From Streptomyces sp. H39-S7 (lineage in GTDB: Bacteria; Actinomycetota; Actinomycetes; Streptomycetales; Streptomycetaceae), in assembly GCF_027158205.1 (NCBI RefSeq), contig NZ_JAPVLU010000009.1, positions 62,001 to 126,000 of the forward strand: a stretch of 64,000 nucleotides of DNA, given 5' to 3'. This document shows, piece by piece, positions 34,245 to 42,426 of the stretch. Position numbers and translations under genes: made by a program. The notes beneath the pieces were generated by a model. The model did no database searches, was not told the DNA's origin, and saw only the letters and a list, made by a program, of their open reading frames with translations. Position 1 is the stretch's first letter; the number at the start of each line of letters is the position of its first letter.

Positions 34245-34896
34245 CTCGTCCCCCGCCCATTGCCTGCCCATCGACTCCCCCAAGTCCGGGCGCTCAGTCC
34301 CTCCACCGCGTTCTGCCCGGCTCCAGGGTCCCATTCACCGCCCAGCGCCGCTCGGCTCGCCTTGAAATCGCCGCCGGGCCGGCAGGATGATGCCCGTTGC
34401 GGGAAGCCGATCGGCGGCTCTGGGCAGGAACGTTGTCCGGTTCTCACCCTGTCGCGCGGGGGTCGGTGGGCAGACGGATCGCGCCAAGTTCTCTGAACCG
34501 AAGTTCGCCAGGATCACCAGCGGTGCGTCAGGAACGCGGGATGACAGCATGGCGCGCACCTGCCCCCGTTCCCTACGGAGCAGCGTGTCCTGCCAGGGTC
34601 CGGGACAAGGAAGGCATGACTGACTGGCGGCAATCGGGTAGACGAACGCCATGGCATTCTCCGCGCACAAACCGCTCCTACGAGATCTGCCGGCGCTGAT
34701 CGCGACGCCCGACCTCCCCGGCGCTACCCATGCGTCGCCGAAGAAGGATTCCGCCGAGTCGGGGGAGAGCCATCAGGAAAAGCCCCCCGCCGCCCCATCG
34801 TAGGCACCGCTTCCACGCCGCTGCTGGTCCTCGCACGGCGGTGAGCGCCGCATTCGGCCGCTGAGGGCGTCCGAGTGACGTGGGGAGTCCCCGTAG
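34245..34896. other. Low-information interval
   Basis: Apart from the weak small frame at 34651-34803, I see no recognisable gene, hairpin or repeat. The sequence is less GC-biased by codon position than its surroundings, consistent with decayed DNA next to the dehydrogenase remnant. Confidence 0.4.
34651..34803 (+). CDS. Possible 50-residue ORF
   Basis: ATG 34651 to TAG 34803 encodes MAFSAHKPLLRDLPALIATP followed by a Lys/Ser/Pro-rich tail. Third positions are mostly G/C, but no ribosome-binding site or family is recognisable. It could be chance. Confidence 0.2.
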   Translation: MAFSAHKPLLRDLPALIATPDLPGATHASPKKDSAESGESHQEKPPAAPS

Positions 34897-35085
34897 GAGC
34901 GCGCCCGCCAGGACGGCGTGGAGGCGTTCGACCTCAACGCCTTCGACAACGAGAAGAGCTGCCGACGGCCGTCGGCGGCCTCACCGGCGGACGCGGCCCC
35001 GATGCGGTCATCGACGCGGTCGGGACCGAGGCCCATGGAAGTCCCACCGGCAAGATCGTGCAGCAGGCCGCCGGGGGCCGCTGAT
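34897..35085 (+). pseudogene. Zinc-type alcohol dehydrogenase remnant
   Basis: The frame reads ARQDGVEAFDLNAFDNE, shifts by one base near 34955, and continues EELPTAVGGLTGGRGPDAVI, then DAVGTEAHGSPTGKIVQQAA. This is the NAD-domain section of formaldehyde-dehydrogenase-like zinc alcohol dehydrogenases (DAVIDAVGxEAHG). The zinc-binding N-terminus and the C-terminus are gone. Confidence 0.6.
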
Positions 35086-35130
35086 CGTGCGGGCGGAGTC
35101 GACATCGTCGAGGGCCGGCTCCCTGCGGAA

Positions 35131-35178
35131 CGCACGACGGCGGCCCACCGGAAGCATCCGGTGGGCCGCCGTCGTGCG
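35131..35178. terminator. Perfect 21-bp hairpin
   Basis: 35131-35151 pairs perfectly with 35158-35178 around AAGCAT; the right arm begins CCGGTGGGCCGCC. It lies 14 nt after the PRC-barrel stop and also behind the dehydrogenase remnant, so it can act on both strands. Confidence 0.75.
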
Positions 35179-35191
35179 GGTGTGTGGTGTG

Positions 35192-35542
35192 TCAGCCGCG
35201 GGGGGTGTCGTAGTAGCCGCCGACCTGCTGGTGATAACCGGCGTCACCGGTGTGCTTGTCCTTGTCGAACTCGGGGGCGTCCTTGATCTCGTCCTTGGTG
35301 CGCGCCACGAACACCGTCTGGGTCTCGTGGTCGATGGTCGAGATGGTGCCCGCCGGGAGCAGTACGGACTTGCCGAAGATCCACACACCGGTGTCGACCA
35401 CCAGGTACGCGGCGCCAACCTCGTCGGAGTGCTTGTCGACCTTGCCGATGTGACCATCGGTCGCCTCGACCTTGTACCCCGCGATGTCCGCCTCCGCCTG
35501 GTAGCCGGAAGCCGCCCCGTAACCCCAGATGTTGTCGCTCAT
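35192..35542 (-). CDS. PRC-barrel domain protein
   Basis: The protein has 116 aa from ATG 35542 (MSDNIWGYGAASGYQAEADI). A PRC-barrel fold occupies about 18-85 (GYKVEATDGHIGKVDKHSDE; AAYLVVDTGVWIFGKSVLLP), followed by VARTKDEIKDAPEFDKDKHT. This is the common actinomycete stress-associated PRC-barrel layout, often general-stress induced. The exact function is unknown. It ends at a strong hairpin. Confidence 0.88.
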   Translation of the reverse strand: MSDNIWGYGAASGYQAEADIAGYKVEATDGHIGKVDKHSDEVGAAYLVVDTGVWIFGKSVLLPAGTISTIDHETQTVFVARTKDEIKDAPEFDKDKHTGDAGYHQQVGGYYDTPRG

Positions 35543-35728
35543 CGTGCGTGTCCTTCCCTCGCCGTCACGGAAGCCCAAAAGTGAGCCAATCGCCAGAAAG
35601 CGTCCAACGCTTCCCGAAAGATCGGCTACCCGGCCCAAGTGCGGCCACACGTGCCGTTTTCGATCAACCTGTGACCAGGGTGGGTGTCGGGGTCTGCCGC
35701 ACAGAGCCACGCACGCACCCGGTTGCGC

Positions 35729-36586
35729 TCACCTGATGTCCTCCAGGAACGGAAGGATCGCATCGATGAAGTGGTCGTTCCGGTCGCCGGCGACCATGTG
35801 CCCCGCATCGGCCACTTCGACGCGCAGCGCGTTGGGAACCCGGGCACAGAACTGCTCGGCGGTCTCTTCGCGCACCACATCGCTGACCCCGCCGCGGACG
35901 AGCAGGACCGGCACCTCGGCGTGGCGCGCGGCGCCGAGGAGGCGCTCCGCCATGCCGGGCGGGTCCATCCGACCTTCGAAGCTGTCCAGCAGCCGAGGGT
36001 CCCAGTGCCAGACCCAGCGATCGCCGTGGCGCCGCAGGTTGTGCCGCATCCCCTCGGAGTCGTCAGGAGGCGGGCGATGCGGCAGGTGGGCGGAGACCGC
36101 CGCGGTCGCGTCCGCAACGCTGGTGTACCCGTCCGGCCTGCGGCGCATGAACTCGACGATCCGGCGGAACCCGCGGGGATCCGGTCGATGGGCCACATCG
36201 ACGAGCACCAGCGCGCGAATCGCCGCCCGGGGCGGCTCGCCGGCGGCGAGCAGCGAACTGAGGCCCCCGAGCGAGGCACCCACGACGACTGGCCGGTGGC
36301 CCAGTTCGGCGATGAGCTCGCGGACATCCTCGGCGAACACCTCCAGGTCGTAGCCACCGTCGGCCGACCACTCGCTGGTGCCGTGCCCCCGCAGGTCCGG
36401 GGCGATGACGTGCCACCCCGACGCCGCCAGTCGCGGGCCGGTTCCGGCCCAGGCGTGTCGCGTCTGGCCGCCGCCGTGCAGCAGGACGAGCGGCGGCGCG
36501 GACGCCTCTCCCCACTCGTCCGCCGCGAGCGCGATCCCACCGCTGCCCGTGAAGCGTCGAGACTTGGGCGGCGCTCCGGCGGTCAT
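35729..36586 (-). CDS. Alpha/beta hydrolase in a TetR operon
   Basis: The protein has 285 aa from ATG 36586, overlapping the TetR stop by ATGA. The motifs are LVLLHGGGQTRHAW, DLRGHGTSEW, the Ser nucleophile in VVVGASLGGLSSL, and His in VADAGHMVAGD; VRGGVSDVV is the Asp region. The haloperoxidase/epoxide-hydrolase-like layout does not allow a substrate assignment. Translational coupling to the TetR repressor means that repressor and target are made together. Confidence 0.88.
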   Translation of the reverse strand: MTAGAPPKSRRFTGSGGIALAADEWGEASAPPLVLLHGGGQTRHAWAGTGPRLAASGWHVIAPDLRGHGTSEWSADGGYDLEVFAEDVRELIAELGHRPVVVGASLGGLSSLLAAGEPPRAAIRALVLVDVAHRPDPRGFRRIVEFMRRRPDGYTSVADATAAVSAHLPHRPPPDDSEGMRHNLRRHGDRWVWHWDPRLLDSFEGRMDPPGMAERLLGAARHAEVPVLLVRGGVSDVVREETAEQFCARVPNALRVEVADAGHMVAGDRNDHFIDAILPFLEDIR

Positions 36587-37206
36587 ACCGCGCCTCGGGT
36601 CCGCAGCGTCGCCAGCAACCGGTCGCGGTGGGGGTCCGCGGCCGCCGCGGCGAGCGCGACGTCCAGGGCGAACAGGGCACGTGCGAGGAACCGGTCGTCG
36701 TCGATCAGGGTGGCGACCCACTGGTGCAGCGCGCCGACGCACGCGGTGCCGACCACGATGGCCAACGCGTCCGTGTCGATGTCGGGGCGCAGCACGCCCT
36801 GTGTCCGCGTATCCGCCATCGCCCGGCGGAGGTGGATGAGCGGACTGCGTTCGAGCACGAGGCCGCTCTCCTCCCACTCCCGCACCATGCGACGCGACAC
36901 GACCGGGTCGTCCACGAACAACTGGACGGTCGACTTCACGACTTCCCCTGGGCCCCTGTCTCCCATTGCCACCAGGCGCTGTTCGAGTTCGTCCATGAAC
37001 CCGGCGGCGAGCGCCTCCCAGATCTTGTCGCGCGGCCCGATCAGGTTGTAGACGGTGGCCGGGGCGACCCCCGCCCGCTCGGCGATCCGCTCCGTACTGA
37101 TCACCGAATCCGGCCTCTCCCGCAGGACCTCGCGCGTCGCGTCAAGGATCCGAGCCCGCCGCCGCGCCTTGTGCTGCTCCCGCAGCCCCTCTCCGACCAC
37201 CGGCAT
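36583..37206 (-). CDS. TetR family regulator
   Basis: The protein has 207 aa. The HTH is at about 20-65 (ILDATREVLRERPDSVISTE; RIAERAGVAPATVYNLIG). The C-terminal domain is helical (AIVVGTACVGALHQWVATLI). It is the first gene of a two-gene operon with the hydrolase. An AT-rich dyad lies 19 nt upstream and is the probable operator. Confidence 0.9.
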   Translation of the reverse strand: MPVVGEGLREQHKARRRARILDATREVLRERPDSVISTERIAERAGVAPATVYNLIGPRDKIWEALAAGFMDELEQRLVAMGDRGPGEVVKSTVQLFVDDPVVSRRMVREWEESGLVLERSPLIHLRRAMADTRTQGVLRPDIDTDALAIVVGTACVGALHQWVATLIDDDRFLARALFALDVALAAAAADPHRDRLLATLRTRGAV

Positions 37207-37224
37207 ACGCGCATCCCTTCGCTA

Positions 37225-37248
37225 AAACTTAGAGATGCTTCTAAATTT
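37225..37248. promoter_or_regulatory. AT-rich dyad, probable TetR operator
   Basis: AAACTTAGAGAT and GCTTCTAAATTT form a 24-bp imperfect inverted repeat (eight of twelve positions matching), with a further TTTAGAGAG after it. It stands out from its GC-rich surroundings. Confidence 0.5.
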
Positions 37249-37264
37249 AGAGAGTTCTATAGAT

Positions 37265-37294
37265 TTCACAAGCCCCTGCACCGCCGCGTACGGT
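37265..37294 (+). promoter_or_regulatory. Leaderless promoter of the YrhB gene
   Basis: TTCACA (37265-37270), 18 nt and TACGGT (37289-37294) lie 6 nt before GTG 37301. Confidence 0.5.
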
Positions 37295-37300
37295 CGCGAG

Positions 37301-37858
37301 GTGATTTCGCGTGAGTGGGCGGTCGAACTGGTGGAGCGGCACTTGGCCTCTGACGAGACCAGGAGACTCCAGCCGCTCCCGGTGATCGTCGGCGTGGAGC
37401 GACACGTGCTGGGCTGGCTGATCGTGTGTCAGTCTCCGGAGTTCGCACGCACCGGCGATCTGCGCGACGCGTGGGTCGGCGACGGTTCGTTCCTCATCGA
37501 CGCCCTGGACGGCAGCCTGCACACCGTGCACAAACAATTCTGCAACGACGATCTGGAGTGGCAGGACCAGTACCGGGAAAAGGTCCGCAAGGAGATCCCG
37601 CCGAGCGACCTCGACACTGAAGTACGGCGCCTTACACGTCTCGGGCACCGACGCGACGCATTCACCGCGGTCCGCAACGCCGGCGGCGGACTGAACCCTG
37701 CCGACTGCCTGCGGTACGTCGACGCGATCACATCCGGTACCGAACCACCCGACGACCTGGTGGCACGACTACCCCATCCCGACAGGCGCTACCTGGCCAT
37801 CGCCACCCACAGCGGCCCCAACCCCGAACTGGCGGACTGGCGGCGCATGACCAAGTAA
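37301..37858 (+). CDS. YrhB/Imm35-like domain protein
   Basis: The protein has 185 aa from GTG 37301, selected by the leaderless promoter. The N-terminal ~85 residues match the YrhB fold (SREWAVELVERHLASDETRR; VERHVLGWLIVCQSPEFART; GDGSFLIDALDGSLHTV). The C-terminal ~100 residues are helical and unassigned. YrhB-type domains are listed among immunity-protein-like folds in polymorphic toxin systems, but no toxin gene is nearby, so the role is open. Confidence 0.75.
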   Translation: MISREWAVELVERHLASDETRRLQPLPVIVGVERHVLGWLIVCQSPEFARTGDLRDAWVGDGSFLIDALDGSLHTVHKQFCNDDLEWQDQYREKVRKEIPPSDLDTEVRRLTRLGHRRDAFTAVRNAGGGLNPADCLRYVDAITSGTEPPDDLVARLPHPDRRYLAIATHSGPNPELADWRRMTK

Positions 37859-37883
37859 CCGGTCCCCAGGAGGCGTGGGGGCG

Positions 37884-38339
37884 TCAGGTGGTGGAGGAGT
37901 CGTCGTAGTCGAAGGGCTCGCTCAGTAGCTCTTTTGCTGATCGGTGGACCTTGGCCAGGGCGTTCAGGAGGGATTCGCGCTCGGCCTTGGTGAGGTCCGC
38001 GGTGACTCTTTCCTCGATCAGCCGCCGTTCCGCTTCCACCGGTTTCTGGAGCGCGCGCCCCGCGTCCGTGAGCCAGAGCCGGACGAGGCGGTTGTCCCGG
38101 TCGTCGCGGCGGCGGGTGAGGAGCCCGGTCGCCGTCATCCGGTCAGCCATCTTGACGACGGTGGGGGTCGTGACGTTCAACGCGGCAGCGACCTCGCCGG
38201 GTGTGGTGCCGTCGCGCTCCCACAACACCGCGAGCAGGTGGTTCTGTCCGACGTGCAGTCCGTGGCGTCGCATGGCCGCGTCGGCCAGGGCCCGGAGGAC
38301 CTTGGACGTTCTGCCGTGCAGGTCAAGGAATTCGGACAT
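37884..38339 (-). CDS. MarR family regulator
   Basis: The protein has 151 aa from ATG 38339. The winged helix is seen as TTPGEVAAALNVTTPTVVKM, ADRMTATGLLTRRRDDRDNR and LVRLWLTDAG. It is divergent from the NmrA-like reductase, a pairing common in quinone- or aldehyde-responsive circuits. CGGCTAA repeats in the gap are likely contact sites. Confidence 0.9.
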   Translation of the reverse strand: MSEFLDLHGRTSKVLRALADAAMRRHGLHVGQNHLLAVLWERDGTTPGEVAAALNVTTPTVVKMADRMTATGLLTRRRDDRDNRLVRLWLTDAGRALQKPVEAERRLIEERVTADLTKAERESLLNALAKVHRSAKELLSEPFDYDDSSTT

Positions 38340-38390
38340 CGGGGCCTTTCGGTGACGTGCGGGAGCGGATACCCCTGCCCTGCAAGTCGA

Positions 38391-38440
38391 TTGACGGCTA
38401 ATCATTCACCGGCTAACGTTCCCTCACATTCGTTAGACGG
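38391..38440 (+). promoter_or_regulatory. NmrA-gene promoter with MarR-like repeats
   Basis: The -35 TTGACG (38391-38396), 17 nt and -10 TAACGT (38414-38419) form a good promoter. CGGCTAA at 38395-38401 and 38410-38416, and the inverted TTAGACGG at 38433-38440, overlap it. Confidence 0.6.
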
Positions 38441-38462
38441 CAAACGACTTGAGGGAGCCACG

Positions 38463-39326
38463 ATGATACTGGTGACCGGAGCAACCGGAAACATCGGCCG
38501 TGAACTCACCCGCGAACTCGACGCGCGCCGAGCGCCGTTACGCCTGCTCGTCCGGGACCGCGCCCGAGCCGCCGGGCTGCCCGACCGTGCCGAGCGCGCC
38601 GTCGGCGACCTGGGGGAACCTTCGACCCTGACGCCGGCCTTCGACGGCGTCGACAAACTCTTCCTGCTCACCCAGGGCATCGGCACTGACCACACCGCCG
38701 CCGCCATCGGCGCTGCCCAGGCCGCCGGCGTGAGCCACATCGTGCATCTGTCCTCCCTCCACGTCACTCTGGACCCGGCGCCCGCCATGGCCCGCTGGCA
38801 CCACGAACGCGAGGAGATCGTCCGAGCCTCCGGAATACCCGCCACGCTCCTGCGACCTGGCGGTTTCATGACCAACGCCCTCGACTGGCTGCCCACCATC
38901 CTCGAGGGAAACCACGTCCTCGATCCGGTCGGCCCGGGTCGCTACGCGCCAATCGACCCCGCCGACATCGCCGCGGTCGCCGCCCTCGTCCTCACCGGGG
39001 CCGGACACGAGGGCAAGGAGTACGTCCTCACCGGCGGCGAGACATTCACCGTCACCGAGCAGGTGCGGATCATCTCCGAGACGATCGGCCGCGACATCGA
39101 GGTGCGAGAAGTGACCACGCCGGACGAGGCCGTACGGTTCCGCTTCCCCAACGGGGCACCCCAGGCCCTCGCCGACGCCATCACCGAGGGCTTCCACCTC
39201 ATGCGCGCCGACACCGTCGGGTACCGGACGGACACCGTCGAGCGGCTGCTCGGACGCAAGCCGCGGACTTTCGCGGACTGGTGCGCGCGTAACGCGGACG
39301 CGTTCCGACGCCACGGGACCACCTGA
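38463..39326 (+). CDS. NmrA/atypical SDR NAD(P)-binding protein
   Basis: The protein has 287 aa from ATG 38463 with GAGGGAG upstream. The dinucleotide motif is ILVTGATGNIGRELTREL (GxxGxxG). LLRPGGFMTNALDWLPTI and YAPIDPADIAAVAALVLTG are typical of the NmrA/QOR2-like group of atypical short-chain dehydrogenases. The usual catalytic Tyr-x-x-x-Lys is not evident, as in this group. It may be a quinone reductase or a redox sensor. It is controlled by the divergent MarR gene. Confidence 0.88.
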   Translation: MILVTGATGNIGRELTRELDARRAPLRLLVRDRARAAGLPDRAERAVGDLGEPSTLTPAFDGVDKLFLLTQGIGTDHTAAAIGAAQAAGVSHIVHLSSLHVTLDPAPAMARWHHEREEIVRASGIPATLLRPGGFMTNALDWLPTILEGNHVLDPVGPGRYAPIDPADIAAVAALVLTGAGHEGKEYVLTGGETFTVTEQVRIISETIGRDIEVREVTTPDEAVRFRFPNGAPQALADAITEGFHLMRADTVGYRTDTVERLLGRKPRTFADWCARNADAFRRHGTT

Positions 39327-39432
39327 GTCCACGGCATCCGGGGATCCTCCGCGGCGGGTGTCAACCGAACGGCGTAGGAACGTCAGCCCGCAGGTTGATC
39401 CCGGGCTCGGGAAGATCAAGAACACTGAGGTC

Positions 39433-39630
39433 ATGGCGATCGACACGGCACACTGGGGAGTTGTCGGCACGGCGACGGAGCGCCCCGTTCCGGTGGCGCC
39501 CGGATTCCCGTACGCCCCCGGCTGGGACACCCTGGCGATGACGGTCAGCGGCCTGCTGACGTTGTGGGGACCCCTGCTGCTGGCTCTGACGTACGCCTAC
39601 TACCGCCGCCGCTGCCGTCCGAGCCCCTGA
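39433..39630 (+). CDS. Small single-pass membrane protein
   Basis: The protein has 65 aa from ATG 39433 (MAIDTAHWGVVGTATERPVP). One membrane helix near the C-terminus (AMTVSGLLTLWGPLLLALTY) is followed by YRRRCR, so the N-terminus faces outward. No family was recognised. It is convergent with the DUF4097-like gene. Confidence 0.5.
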   Translation: MAIDTAHWGVVGTATERPVPVAPGFPYAPGWDTLAMTVSGLLTLWGPLLLALTYAYYRRRCRPSP

Positions 39631-39644
39631 GCACGCGCCGTCCG

Positions 39645-40511
39645 TCAGCCGGTCGTCGGCACCACGCTCGCCGAAGCGGATATCGCCTGGACGACCACCT
39701 CGTGCGGTGAGCCGTCGCGGCGTGGGACCGCTACCTGCACGTTCGCCGAGGTGGCGGATGAGGTGACCGCGTAGCCGTCGTTCGCTCCTGTTACCGGGAC
39801 CCGGAGGACGGCGGAGGCGGAGGTGATCTGGGCCGTGAGCCGGTCCGGGGCGGCGGTGAAGGCGACGTCGGCACTGCCGGAGGTGACGGTGACCGAGGCC
39901 CGGCGGGAGTGCAGGCCGGTCGCGGTGAGGTGGTCGGAGGTGGTGACGACCGTCAGGTCACCGCCGAGGCCGGTCAGTACCGTGTCGCCCGATGTCTGGC
40001 GCAGCCGCAGGCCCGTGTGCGACGGCACGGTGAGTCGCAGTTCTCCCGCGCAGGGCGCGTAGGGACCGCCGTCCACGGCGCATCGAACGGTGAGTGCGCG
40101 CGTGCCGAAGGCTGCGTCGAGGTCGGTTCTGACAGTGCTGTGTCGCGCGGGGTCGGCGCCGGTGAAGATACCGGTGACCGTGGTGGCGCCGGGGTCGGCC
40201 GTCACCTGCACCCGTCCGGACACGCCGTCGAGTACCAGGAGGTCGGCGTCAGGACCATGGAACGCTGCCCCGTCAACGCTTCCTCGTGCTGCCGGGAGCC
40301 CGGTGGATGCGGAGGAGTGGTGGCGGTCGTGGCCGCTCGTGGCCAGGACCACGGTGAGGGTGACGACGGCTGCGAGCACGGCCGCCGCGACCAGAGCGGT
40401 CCTGCGGCTCGGCCGGCCTCCCGGCCGGTCCGGTGCCACGGGCGGGCGGGGCGGTGCGGACGGGCGCGGCGGCAACGAGGGGGACGGCGATGCGGTGTCC
40501 ATGTGGGCCAT
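39645..40511 (-). CDS. DUF4097-like membrane-anchored beta-helix protein
   Basis: The protein has 288 aa from ATG 40511. A Pro-rich cytoplasmic start, one membrane segment (ALVAAAVLAAVVTLTVVLA) and an exported beta-repeat domain follow (LRLTVPSHTGLRLRQTSGDT; VTVTSGSADVAFTAAPDRLT; ITSASAVLRVPV). Repeated G/S-D-V/T-x-V turns are typical of DUF4097/adhesin-like proteins. The function is unknown. It lies upstream of, and divergent from, the ABC exporter pair. Confidence 0.72.
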   Translation of the reverse strand: MAHMDTASPSPSLPPRPSAPPRPPVAPDRPGGRPSRRTALVAAAVLAAVVTLTVVLATSGHDRHHSSASTGLPAARGSVDGAAFHGPDADLLVLDGVSGRVQVTADPGATTVTGIFTGADPARHSTVRTDLDAAFGTRALTVRCAVDGGPYAPCAGELRLTVPSHTGLRLRQTSGDTVLTGLGGDLTVVTTSDHLTATGLHSRRASVTVTSGSADVAFTAAPDRLTAQITSASAVLRVPVTGANDGYAVTSSATSANVQVAVPRRDGSPHEVVVQAISASASVVPTTG

Positions 40512-40707
40512 CTGCCCGCGTGTTTGGTGGACACTCCCCCGAGGTCTTGAACTGCTCCGGCGGGATCGCCTGTTGGCGGGTGGTGCGGGGACGTCCTGAG
40601 GCGGCCTTTCGCAGTGTCTCGTCGAGTCGGTGAGTCCCGTTCCCACCTACGCTTGCGGGTTTCCCCCGCCTGTCCGGCGCCGATCACCCGCTGCATAGGG
40701 TGCGGTC

Positions 40708-42426
40708 ATGGTCGAAACGTTCCGCCCGCCCGAGCCGAAGCACATACGCACCCCGCTCCGTTTCCTGTGCTGGCTGGTGACGAGCCAGCCCCGTCGGGTC
40801 CTGGCCGGTGCCGTGCTGGGCAGTTCGTGGATGGCGGGCCTGGCCGTGTCGCCCTACCTGCTGTCGCGGGCCATCGATGACGGTCTGGCAGCGCGGGACA
40901 CGTCGGCCCTGATCGGCTGGACCGCGGCGCTGTTCGCGATGGGCGTCGTCAGCGCGCTGCTCGGCATCGCACGGCACCGGACGATGACCAAGGTAAGGAT
41001 GGACGCGTCGTTCCGGACCGTCCGGGTGACCATCCGGCAGGCGACGGCCCTGGGGGACGCGCTGCGCAGCCGGACCGCCGCCGGCGAGGTGGTCGCCATC
41101 GGGATGGGCGACGTGCGGGTGATCGCGCAGTCCCTGACCGTGACCGGGCCCGGCGTCGGGGCGGTGGTCGCGTACGTCGCCGTCGCGGTTCTGCTGCTGT
41201 CGATCTCGCCGCTGCTGGGGGTCGTGGTGCTGGCCGGTGTGCCGCTGCTCGCCGTCACCGTCGGACCGATGCAGCGGCGGCTGGAGCGGGTCGGCACCGG
41301 CTACCGCGACCGGCAGGGGTCCTTGACCGTTCTGCTCGTGGACATGGTGTCCGGGCTGCGGGTGCTCAACGGGCTCGGCGGCAAGGACGTCTACGCCGCC
41401 CGCTATCGCGGACGCTCCGGGGCGCTGCGTGAGCAGGGTTATCGGGTCGGCGCCGTGACCAGTTGGATCGGGGCGCTCGCCACGGGCCTGCCGGCGCTGT
41501 TCCTCGCGCTCGTCACGTGGCTCGGCGCCCGGATGGCGGCCGAGGGCTCGCTCGCGATCGGGGACCTGGTCGCGGTGTACGGGTACGCCGCCATGCTCGT
41601 GGTGCCGGTCGCGTTCTCCATCGAGGGAGGGTCCGACGTGGTCCGCGGGCTGGTCGCCGCGCGGCGGGTGATCGGTTTCCTCGCGCTGACGCCCGACCAC
41701 CTGGACGTACCGGGGACGACGGAGCGGCCCCCGGCCCGCCCCGCCGAGCTGCACGATCCGCGCAGCGGGGTGCGCGTGCCGGCCGGTGCGCTGACCGCAC
41801 TGGTCGGGGACCGGTCCGCCGACACCACCGCCGTCGTGGAGCGGCTGGCCCGGTTCGCGCCGTCGGACGCCGAGTGGGGTGGTGTCCGCCTGGCGTCGAT
41901 CGCCCTCGATCCGGTGCGGGAGCGGATCCTGCTGGCGGACAACGACGCCGACCTCTTCGGGGGGACCGTACGGGAAGTCGTCGCCGGACGACGCGAACCC
42001 GACGACGACGCCCTGCGCGCCGCCATCCACGCGGCCTGTGCCACCGACGTCGTACAGGCCCTGCCGGACGGACTGGACTCGGTGATCACCGCGCACGGCG
42101 ACAACCTCTCCGGCGGGCAGCGGCAGCGGCTCCGGCTGGCCCGCGCGCTGTACGCAGAGCCCGAGGTCCTCCTCGCCGTCGAGCCGACCTCCGCGGTCGA
42201 CACGCACACCGAAGCGGCGATGGCCGACCGGTTGCGGACCGCACGCGTCGGCCGCACGACAGTACTCACCACGAGCTCGCCGCTCGTGCTGGACCGCGCG
42301 GACACCGTGGTCTACCTGGCGGCCGGCCGGGTGGCGGCGACCGGCACCCACCAGGACCTGCTGCACACGGAGTCCGGCTACCGCGCGCTAGTGTCCCGGG
42401 GCACCGGGCAGGAGGCATCCCGATGA
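40708..42426 (+). CDS. Heterodimeric ABC exporter, subunit with degenerate Walker motifs
   Basis: The protein has 572 aa: an exporter-type membrane domain to about 330, then a nucleotide-binding domain. Walker A is destroyed (LVGDRSADTTAVVE has no GK[ST]) and Walker B reads LLAVEPTSAVD instead of LLLDEPTSALD. The signature LSGGQRQRLRLARAL is intact. This subunit therefore contributes the signature to its partner's ATP site but cannot form a normal site itself. ATGA overlap with the next gene shows obligate pairing. TAGGGT 6 nt before the ATG suggests a leaderless start. Confidence 0.9.
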   Translation: MVETFRPPEPKHIRTPLRFLCWLVTSQPRRVLAGAVLGSSWMAGLAVSPYLLSRAIDDGLAARDTSALIGWTAALFAMGVVSALLGIARHRTMTKVRMDASFRTVRVTIRQATALGDALRSRTAAGEVVAIGMGDVRVIAQSLTVTGPGVGAVVAYVAVAVLLLSISPLLGVVVLAGVPLLAVTVGPMQRRLERVGTGYRDRQGSLTVLLVDMVSGLRVLNGLGGKDVYAARYRGRSGALREQGYRVGAVTSWIGALATGLPALFLALVTWLGARMAAEGSLAIGDLVAVYGYAAMLVVPVAFSIEGGSDVVRGLVAARRVIGFLALTPDHLDVPGTTERPPARPAELHDPRSGVRVPAGALTALVGDRSADTTAVVERLARFAPSDAEWGGVRLASIALDPVRERILLADNDADLFGGTVREVVAGRREPDDDALRAAIHAACATDVVQALPDGLDSVITAHGDNLSGGQRQRLRLARALYAEPEVLLAVEPTSAVDTHTEAAMADRLRTARVGRTTVLTTSSPLVLDRADTVVYLAAGRVAATGTHQDLLHTESGYRALVSRGTGQEASR

